Assembly: GCA_013115135.1 (NCBI GenBank)
Contig: JABANP010000469.1
Coordinates: 1-41,292, forward strand
Direction: 5' to 3'
Origin: Perkinsus olseni
Taxonomy: Eukaryota; Perkinsozoa; Perkinsida; Perkinsidae
DNA: 41,292 nucleotides
Below, one piece after another: positions 36,101 through 41,292 of this stretch (position 1 is its first letter; each line of letters opens with the position of its first letter). The notes beneath the pieces are model-generated. The model was not told the origin of the DNA, searched no databases, and saw only the letters and a list, made by a program, of their open reading frames with translations. The position numbers were made by a program, and so were the translations under genes.

Positions 36101-39100
36101 CCTGGCCGTCCCGGCATACTCGCGATACTTTTCCTTCGACTGTATGTTCGTCAGAGACGCGGCCAACACTACTTATAACCTCCATAACAATTACACCTAT
36201 GTCAAGGTAGGCCTGCCCGCCCTCGCCTGGAATGGAGCGCGATGCTTTCAGGTGGCCGCACTGAATGGGGGAGGTCCAGGCTACTACTCCCCAGTCAGTC
36301 GAGTCTGGTGCTCTGAGAGACCACAGCCACCAGTGGTGGAGGAGGACGAGGATGCGACGAGTGAGTTCCTCTTTACTGCTAGCGCGTGCGGTAGATGGTG
36401 GTCAGTGTCGTATAATAACTATATATTTATGTCTATATTGAGTATAAGATTAATAGCATCATTGTCTATCAGGCGATACCTCTGTCGGTATCAAGTGGAC
36501 TGTGCCGAACAACAGTTTGACCTACGGCGCCCCGTTGAAGTCGACTCTGATCTACATGGGTTCGAGCAACCTGAGCCTGAGCCTCTACGACGAAGTGTTG
36601 AACACTGCAGCCAGGACGCGCAGGGTTACCACCGGTATAGTGGCTGGCCGAGCGTACTACTTCCAAGTTGCTGTGAAGAGCGCAGCTGCAGAAGGGAACA
36701 GGAGCGAGATTGTTGAGGTAGAGGGAGGTCGCGGGTTCGATCCCTGGCTCGGACATTCTCGTGGCAGGTGCGTGCTTGCAAACAGATGGAGCAACCCGAT
36801 CCTCCATTCCGTGCTGACGGCAATGCCACACACAACCTGATCGGGTGGTTGCCACCGGTCAACAACGGGTGTCCCATAACAGGCTTCCGCCTCTTCGCCC
36901 AACACTCTGGTCTCACCTGGCAAAGTGTCTATCCCTACTTGGAGCCACCTGGACTCAATCTCGCAAGCCCCTTCGATTCGAGTCTGACAGCGTCCTGGGC
37001 GATGCAGCACTACATGGACTGTCGGGAGAGCGCCACTCTGCAGGTAGGCCACACCCAGGGCTAGGACGATGGTGATGCTGATGTAACATTCAACCAAACG
37101 AGCTGATTGGCGCAAAATAATAATAACTCTGATGAAAATAGGGCAGGGCACCGTGCAAGGGCATGGGGAACACCGATATCAATCTCGGATCATCATTAAC
37201 TAGCACGCTCTCGCCCTTGAATACAATACCAAATAAATTGCTGTCGGGGTCGTGTAGTCGTGGTCGATTGGATTGAGCCTCGGATTGACTCAATCCGAGG
37301 CTTCTAATAGTGTTAGGATAGTCTTGTATTCATTTTTTTGCATTGCTGGGTGAACCCACGGCGTAAGCTCGAACGTACTGCTGTCCGGCCATAATAAGTA
37401 TCTGGTGGTTCACGCGCTTTCATCTCGTGATGGGTGTCTCCAGGCGCTTCTCGTTCTTTTCCCAAAGCTCACGGGAATTTCGGTTGAGTCCATAGATTCG
37501 GACTTGTCTGGTTTGATCAGGTATCCTACTACCTGCGAGTGTACAGCACGAAGGGTTATCGAGATTCCGCCTCGGTCACGCTGAGCTGTGCCAGCGTCCC
37601 TGAGAAGATGGCAGTACCCAGTCAGGTAGGAGGGACAGCAGCAGTCGACTCTTGAGGGTTTGCGTTATGGCAGGTTGCCGGGCTGTCGTCCTCGAATATG
37701 ACGATTGGCCTCAACTGGACTCAGCCAGCCATGAACAACGGCACAGTTGTGGGCTACCGAGTGTATCGCAACACTGGCCCGGCCACGGCCATCGACCTTG
37801 CCACGCCAGACGCGACATGTGGAAGGGAACTCATACCATGTGATGGCCGCGGTCTGGGCTAGGTGATGCTGATATCTTCTTCTCGATGCTGACAGATCCG
37901 ACCTCTTGTACCCTCACTGGGCTCGTCAGCGGTACGGACTACCAGATCCGTATATCGGCCGTGAACACTATCGGGGAAGGGCCCCTCAGTGACATCGTTA
38001 CCTTCACGGCTGGCAGCTCTCCCGGGGTCCCCACACAACCCATCAACACTCTTGCGAGCAACAGCAGCATGCTGCGGTATCAGTGGACGGCCGCGGTTTC
38101 TAATGGTGGGCTACCAATGCTCATCTTGCTGCTGCTGACCGAGCCTGGTCAGGTATACCACTGAGAAGGTATCGGTTCAAGCTGTGGGAAGTGGGAGTGG
38201 GTATGGCTAATACATGGATGGGCAGCATTGGCAGCCCGCCCCCCTCTGACGTAAGGTGCTCACTGCAATGGTCCGGGCTCCACCCACGCTCGGCTTGAAA
38301 ATTTCACGATTAAGCCCATCACGAAGGGTTCGGGCGTTCTCTAGTTGCTCTTAGCCCTTGGGGCTAGGAAGTCGCTTCTCACCATTCTGGCATGGTGCTC
38401 ATGGCTCAGATCAACATCACCACAGCTGAGGTGCCGAGCCTAGCGCCTAAGAAGCAGTACCAGCTGTGCGTGACGGCGGAAAACTCTCTCGGGTGATGCT
38501 GCTGCTGGTACCGATCCCTGTGCTGCCAGCTGTTGATGTCTTCAGGTGGGTATCCGACTGCAGTGAGCTGTCCAAGGCCTTGATAACCGACTGCGATGAC
38601 CACCTTGACCTCCCTGGATGGACGCTCGATCGACCTTCATACGGTGGGCGTACCCGCCACTCGGCCGCTGAGTGAAAGTCTACCGCGTAGGAGTTGCTGC
38701 TACCATTTGGCGCAATGACACGGACTGGCCGCGTGCCGGCACCATCAAGCTTCGGTGGAGCGAAGTGTTCGATACTGGCGGAGACGACCAGGCGAACATC
38801 GAGTAGGGCCGGCCAGGTTTTCCTCATCTCCGTGAGGCCGTTGTTGGGGTGCAGGTATCAGCTGCAAGGTGGGGTCAATGACACGTCTTACCAGATTCTG
38901 TATAATGGTACAGACCCATGGGTTGAGGTAGAGCGGTGATTGTGGTCACTGCTGTGTGTTAAGCTGGGTGTATCGCAGGTTAACTTGACCAGCGGAGTAA
39001 CGTGGCAGTTCAGAGCGAGGGCACGGAGCAGACGACAGGATTGGTCGGAGTTCAGCACTGCCTTCACGGCCACCAGTTGCGATCTACCATCAGCGCCCAC

Positions 39101-39485
39101 CAATTTCAACATTACGGTAGTCTCCCGGGCCGGCCTGCTCCACTGCAACTCGGTCATGATTCTCCTCAGACGGGTACGTTCATCGCCGTGAGCTGGTCCC
39201 CGCCAGCCAGTGCGGGTGGGTCCTTCATAAGCGGCTATAAGATTTGCAGCACCAGCGAGGCTCAATGCACCAGCACCAACAGTAAGCGTCTTGTTGCCGA
39301 TATGTAATGAGCTAGCGTTCTCAGGCACGACTGCGTACCACCAATGGCCGCGACCCTCGGTGTCGGCTAATGTAACATTCACTGCGCAGGCCGAGAACGC
39401 CTGCGGTTACGGCACCGCCTCGTTATTGGAGTGCGACCCGTCCAGCGCTGGCTGTGTGTATAATTGTTGCCCTAGTCAGAGGTGA
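9009..39485 (+). CDS. Giant secreted FN3/PA14/filamin-repeat protein, about 41 exons
   Basis: One gene encodes about 8,700 residues. Start ATG 9009; stop TGA 39483-39485. Exons: 9009-9134, 9304-9900, 10067-10204, 10256-10395, 10448-10556, 10598-10728, 10961-12056, 12214-17428, 17513-17626, 17763-17936, 18074-18316, 18717-18885, 18942-~19057, 19096-22118, 22229-22349, 22404-22549, 22602-22883, 23098-28129, 28182-28363, 28411-28558, 28614-28755, 28803-31685, 31734-31916, 32138-~33875, 33912-34488, 34599-35259, 35494-35717, 35810-36012, 36063-36360, 36473-36717, 36768-37043, 37521-37625, 37674-~37851, 37896-38152, 38410-38492, 38546-38643, ~38679-38802, 38855-38927, 38979-39116, 39170-39281, 39325-39485. 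GT/AG ends, phase and restored domain sequence support nearly all joins; boundaries marked ~ are uncertain. There is a signal peptide, many N-glycosylation sequons and no membrane span, so the protein is probably extracellular. PA14 and FN3 domains are typical of adhesion and carbohydrate binding. It could be two genes, but I found no internal start or stop to split it. Confidence 0.8.
9304..9835 (+). other. N-terminal FN3 domains (two)
   Basis: The first domain spans the exon 1/2 junction (CRIYRDDCAGG, then YYCQGTA). The second runs from about 9535 and shows VKLSWSAPDPQGSPITCYSV and YRFRVYATNRVGTS, the usual FN3 B-C and F-G strand patterns. Both are unusually Cys-rich. Confidence 0.75.
9836..10475 (+). 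other. Filamin-type immunoglobulin repeat 1
   Basis: The repeat spans four exons. It starts PGSVVTSYASAVQAG, continues VVVQAVDPLSG, and ends with the filamin signature GQYSIYYRPTVAGQYTMVIR, which is produced only when the 52-nt intron at 10396-10447 is removed. It leads straight into the first PA14 domain. Confidence 0.7.
10476..11160 (+). other. PA14 domain 1
   Basis: The domain starts GGLQAQYWDNQWFYG, then ILDWERGD, FVTARWTGFIRAEF and YTFYVDADDHARLWIDD, ending IKLEYRELTGQAHLKLYWSS. These match the PA14 pattern GL.A.Y, .W...WTG.., YTF.V..DD..RLWID. It is split by introns at 10557-10597 (41 nt) and 10729-10960 (232 nt); splicing rebuilds the AR-LWIDD junction exactly. PA14 domains bind glycans in several adhesins, and the ADDHARLWID segment is where the metal/sugar site lies in those families. 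Glycan binding here is inference. Confidence 0.85.
11161..13010 (+). other. Filamin-type repeats 2-6
   Basis: Five Ig-like units can be distinguished at about 11190-11525, 11527-11925, 11935-12440 (split by the intron 12057-12213), 12441-12715 and 12716-13010. Recurrent marks are an A-strand PG or GP, an (V/A)KD.YGN or RD.YGN turn (VTVKDVYGN, LRDAYGN, LRDNYTN), and a G.Y.(V/C)..TP..AG end. They probably act as spacers between PA14 domains. Confidence 0.7.
13011..13490 (+). other. PA14 domain 2
   Basis: The domain starts GGLVGEYFRTPGLQSLV, followed by VVDLSWEAVAPFEGM, FWSARWTGWILPNATGTYKI, YVDADHAVRLTVNHK, ALVEKWE, and FVTLSWSGVDFPKHPIPGKY. It is complete within one exon. Compared with domain 1, the VDADD run is VDADH, so one acidic residue of the putative metal site is replaced. 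Confidence 0.85.
13491..14574 (+). other. Filamin-type repeats 7-9
   Basis: Three units lie at about 13490-13920, 13921-14225 and 14226-14574. They show LQTVDKFGNTRSA, MVAIYPRKAGRWNLRV, FNVTMRDNVLNNV and ITLTARDEYTNIV. The last ends GSWQVRCEVAKQGG and merges with the third PA14 domain. Confidence 0.65.
14575..15005 (+). other. PA14 domain 3 (divergent)
   Basis: The domain starts GGLNAKYWPTRGWAG, continues CLDWGQGTV, VSMQWDGYLRVDYACNYTLH, AEVDEAAYIWLGD and IQITYWDGDGIARFCLMWSC. It keeps the PA14 order but is Cys-richer, and the WTG and DD signatures are altered to WDG and VDEAA, so ligand binding may have changed. Confidence 0.75.
15006..22315 (+). other. FN3 block A, about 20 domains plus the first half of another
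   Basis: Domains of about 95-110 residues begin at proline-rich linkers such as KPPDPVSV (about 15046), PDTPQPP, PPNAPVA, RPGRPRQ, RPDPPEL, VPSPPSN, GPPAAPPAP, PPSQPAS, PGPPGKP, QPSPPVN, IPPGPPQ and QPPAAPTG. Each shows the FN3 marks: a W in the B-C region (VWEPP, KWDPP, RWSPP), DDGG.....Y.VY, and GL..G..Y.(F/Y)(R/Q)V.A.N..G. Introns interrupt several. The last domain, from about 22064, stops after its C' strand (GYRVYRDGQLVYP), where the novel repeat array begins. Confidence 0.85.
17429..17512 (+). other. In-frame, stop-free 84-nt intron
   Basis: The donor CAG/GTGAGA and acceptor TTCATTCAG bound 84 bases (28 codons) with no stop in the surrounding frame. Removing it joins YNLT to GLTPGRYYWIAV and restores an FN3 E-F region; retaining it adds 28 residues of basic, non-FN3 sequence. 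A simple open-frame reading would wrongly include it as coding. Confidence 0.75.
22316..28062 (+). repeat. Tandem array of 15 units of an unrecognised 114-133 residue repeat
   Basis: Units begin near a (S/A)N.F motif at 22316, 22785, 23341, 23701, 24052, 24400, 24799, 25144, 25513, 25897, 26248, 26623, 26971, 27343 and 27694. The first two contain introns; the rest lie in one 5-kb exon. Shared features in order: SN.F, a P.V strand, T.DGV.V.F, G.(Y/L)W..VV, an unmatched helix-like stretch, a Cys often followed by R, a second Cys about 20-30 residues later (C.L..G), then Y.L.VYVED, DG.L and a closing strand. The predicted fold is an all-beta sandwich with one disulfide (inference). Nucleotide similarity between units is low, so the array is old. 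I do not recognise the family. Confidence 0.85.
37090..37293 (-). pseudogene. Possible GAF-domain-like fragment antisense in an intron
   Basis: Inside the 477-nt intron 37044-37520, the opposite strand encodes a 67-codon frame containing NLFGIVFKGESVLVNDDPR, then FPMPLHGALPYF. This resembles the core of GAF domains of signalling proteins, where a G.V...GEPVLVND.R segment is followed by a (L/M)P.GHPP..SF segment. No companion exon or start context is visible. It may be a captured gene fragment or coincidence. Confidence 0.3.
37276..37302. repeat. 13-bp hyphenated palindrome in an intron
   Basis: AGCCTCGGATTGA (37276-37288) and TCAATCCGAGGCT (37290-37302) are perfect reverse complements separated by one base. 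The element lies in the intron 37044-37520, one of the longest introns of the giant gene. Confidence 0.85.
39431..39485 (+). other. Cys-rich C-terminal tail of the giant protein
   Basis: After the last FN3 G strand (AENACGYGTASLL) the protein ends ECDPSSAGCVYNCCPSQR and a TGA stop. There is no hydrophobic span or GPI-type tail. The end could also be spliced (an AG/GTGATA donor sits at the stop), but no suitable downstream exon was found. Confidence 0.55.
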
Positions 39486-39923
39486 TAGTCTGGCCATGTC
39501 ATGCGGTGAAGCCTTGAGTGAAGAGCCGGCACTGTTGCGTTTGTCATCTATCAATGGTATCTTTTTCGCTGAATCACGCCGAGTGTGCGAGAAGAGGACT
39601 TATGGACTTGTGGCTTCTGTGGGTTTCTTTTCGGATTCCCGCTGTGTGCAAGTCGGGCAAGCATCCAGATGGGCTCTAGAAGGTGGTAGCGAGGAGTATC
39701 ATTTGAAATCGATGATGATACTGCCGGTTCCATCGGCCGTGCTCAACGTGGGTTCATCGCCTGCGAGTTCACCAGTGGCGGTGGTTTGGGGATCATGTCT
39801 TGTTGGGCGCGCAGTCCGCGCTTCATCATCCGATATCCCAGAGAAAGGTCGACTTCCATCACTTCTTTGTGAGGTCTACCCAGCCCTACGATCTTCAGCT
39901 TAGCGTTACGTCTTCTCTAACGG
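39486..39923. promoter_or_regulatory. Intergenic region between giant gene and kinase gene
   Basis: These 438 bases separate two genes on the same strand and must hold the 3' end of one and the promoter and 5' leader of the other. An open frame of 149 codons spans 39454-39903, but it has no domain and is read in a different frame from either gene. No clear promoter or polyadenylation motif is seen. Confidence 0.45.
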
Positions 39924-41292
39924 ATGCCCAACGCCGAAGGTCCATTATCGGTGATGAGCTTTTCCGGCATGGCCGTCGGGTCGGTCCAACAGCCGCTTGG
40001 CCCCCCGGCCGCCGAGTGTTGTGTATTGGATTCCTGCATACCGGAGAGCTTCGATCTGGGCAAAACGCTGGGCACGGGGTCCTTTGGGAGGGTCCGCTTC
40101 GTGACGCACAGAGCGACTGGGAAGCACTACGCATTGAAGATACTTAAAAAGGCTGCGATAATTAAGCTCAAACAAGTAGGGAGCTGCCAGGCCCTGGCAT
40201 GAGACTCGGACGCGGCTGATATGTTTTCGGGAATCTGAGACGAAGCAGCTCGGTTCGTTCCGCTTTATGATGAGATAACGGAGAATGCCTGTCAGGTGGA
40301 TCATATCAACTCGGAGAAGACTATCCTAAAGGCGATTCATCATCCGATGATAGTCAATCTGTATGGCTCGTTTCACGATGAACGACACCTTTACCTCGCT
40401 CTCGAGTAAGCATGGGCTTGGTTCGGCCATCCGGTCTAGCCTGCGTCCTCAGGTACGTCGTAGGTGGCGAGTTCTTCACCCATCTGCGCAAAGTCGGGCG
40501 GTTCGGGAACGACGCTGCCCGATTTTACGCGGCTCACATTGTGAGCATCTTCGAGTACCTGCACTCTAAAAACATCGTCTATCGGGACCTGAAACCGGAG
40601 AACATCCTCCTCGGCGCGGACGGCTATCTAAAACTCACCGATTTTGGATTCGCCAAAGTGAGAATGACCGTCTGAATGTTGTTCTTATCCGTCGTCCTCA
40701 GATCGTGGAGCAGCGCACGTATACGCTCTGTGGGACGCCCGAGTACATCGCACCCGAAGTACTGTTGAATAAGGTTAGCGGAACCTCTGCCTCAGAGACT
40801 GGAGGACAGTGCTGCTCAGGGCCATGGGAAGGCTGTGGACTGGTGGACGCTAGGAATCTTGACTTATGAGATGATGGTTGGGTATCCGCCCTTCGTTGAT
40901 GAGGACCCAATGGGTAAGGCTCGCGCTGTGGTATGGCAGGTGATTTGGCTGAGTAGGTATCTACCAGAAGATTCTCGCGGGGAAGATAGTTTTCCCTCGA
41001 TCTTTCGACAAACATGCTAAGTCACTGGTGAAAAAGATCCTGACCGCGGACTTGAGTAGGGCATGGTCGAAGGGTGTTCTTCAAGGCCGATTGATTGTTC
41101 CGCAGCTAAACGCTTTGGCACGCTGAGAGGTGGCGTAGATGACATCAAGAAGTGCAAGTGGTTCTCAAGTGAGTTGCCCGATCACTACTTATCCGCCTCC
41201 ACGATCGCTGTTCACTTGAAACACGTTACTGGCGCAGTTCGCTGCTTGAAGCAGTCTGTGGTTAATGTGTGTTTATGAGTAGGCATCTCCTG
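39924..41292 (+). CDS. cAMP-dependent protein kinase catalytic subunit-like (3' end outside window)
   Basis: This is a serine/threonine kinase of the AGC family, closest in pattern to PKA catalytic subunits. Exons: 39924-40175, 40296-40405, 40453-40657, 40702-40773, 40820-40913, 40957-41055, 41106-41168; all phases match. Visible motifs: glycine loop [11 protein letters not shown], the ATP-binding lysine in [24 protein letters not shown], catalytic loop [14 protein letters not shown], activation loop [16 protein letters not shown] with the phosphorylatable Thr, [13 protein letters not shown], and [13 protein letters not shown] before KWF. About 298 residues are present, versus roughly 350 in the family; the C-terminal tail lies past a strong A/GTGAGT donor at 41169. 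Translation may start at 39924 or at the in-frame ATG at 39954. PKG is a less likely alternative because no cyclic-nucleotide-binding domain precedes the kinase. Confidence 0.85.

Larger units (their letters stand above)
28063..39430 (+). other. FN3 block B: second half of a split FN3 plus about 29 domains
   Basis: The block opens with an FN3 half (LRYRDGD, VTAGAAYTYTIRAENAIGVG) and then about 29 domains. They start at linkers such as GPPSTPSSP (about 28269), APPQAPRG, VPPSAVSAP, LPPSAPTG, LPGAPTN, LPPPPVD, GPPSPPD, LPAAPSS, VPDAPSAP, TPTAPTN, VPEAPRN, DPPGAPIG, KPDTPTTG, MPSAPSAP, QPDPPFRA and LPSAPTN. Domains 1-17 are mostly in large exons. From about 33900 each domain is cut into one to three small exons. 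Near 38115-38150 one domain carries an odd LPMLILLLLTEPGQ stretch in place of its C strand, so its exon boundary may be misjudged. Confidence 0.8.

Noticed and set aside
38115..38152. Transmembrane segment from the LPMLILLLL stretch
   Set aside because: It is too short (about 9 hydrophobic residues), falls where an FN3 C strand should be, and FN3 domains with N-glycosylation sequons continue on both sides.
15006..39430. CRISPR-like or recent tandem DNA repeats in the FN3 and novel-repeat blocks
   Set aside because: The repetition is at protein level only; units differ strongly at nucleotide level and have no constant spacer pattern. A eukaryotic gene context excludes a CRISPR array.
39454..39903. 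149-codon frame between the giant gene and the kinase
   Set aside because: It has no recognisable domain or membrane span and is read in a different frame from both neighbours. It more likely reflects the 3' end and promoter region.
39325..40175. Giant FN3 protein fused to the kinase as a receptor kinase
   Set aside because: There is an in-frame stop at 39483, no transmembrane segment, and the kinase has its own start and a PKA-like short N-terminus. A fusion would need an unsupported junction.

Overview
The window is nuclear DNA of a protist with short, spliceosomal-intron-rich genes. Introns run GT to AG, most are only 41-56 nt, exons keep phase across every junction I could test, the standard stop codons are used, and the last gene is a typical eukaryotic AGC kinase. 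Giant extracellular FN3/PA14 proteins, small secreted orphan proteins and tiny introns together suggest an alveolate, perhaps Perkinsus-like. That placement is inference; no rRNA or other marker is present.

Layout. Positions 1-2458 hold no gene I can support, but carry copies of two dispersed repeats. Positions 2459-3421 (minus) encode a five-exon secreted orphan protein. Positions 3422-7255 hold a duplicated convergent pair of tRNA-like sequences (4126-4330 and 5087-5285), second copies of the two dispersed repeats, and possible coding debris. Positions 7256-7983 (minus) encode a second, three-exon secreted orphan protein. The divergent intergenic stretch 7984-9008 contains four strong stem-loops within about 410 bp.

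Positions 9009-39485 (plus) form one enormous gene of about 41 exons and roughly 8,700 residues. Its order is: signal peptide, two FN3 domains, filamin-type repeats interspersed with three PA14 domains, about 20 FN3 domains, a block of 15 units of an unrecognised 114-133 residue repeat, about 29 more FN3 domains, and a short Cys-rich tail. No membrane segment is visible, so it is probably a secreted or wall/matrix adhesin. Positions 39924 to beyond the right edge (plus) encode a protein kinase A catalytic subunit in at least seven exons, cut by the window end.

The most interesting observation is that the 15-unit array lies inside a single FN3 domain. The N-terminal half of that fold (22064-22315) ends where the array begins, and the C-terminal half (28063-28240) follows where it ends. 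Fourteen of the 15 units carry a cysteine pair, and the one exception has lost both cysteines.
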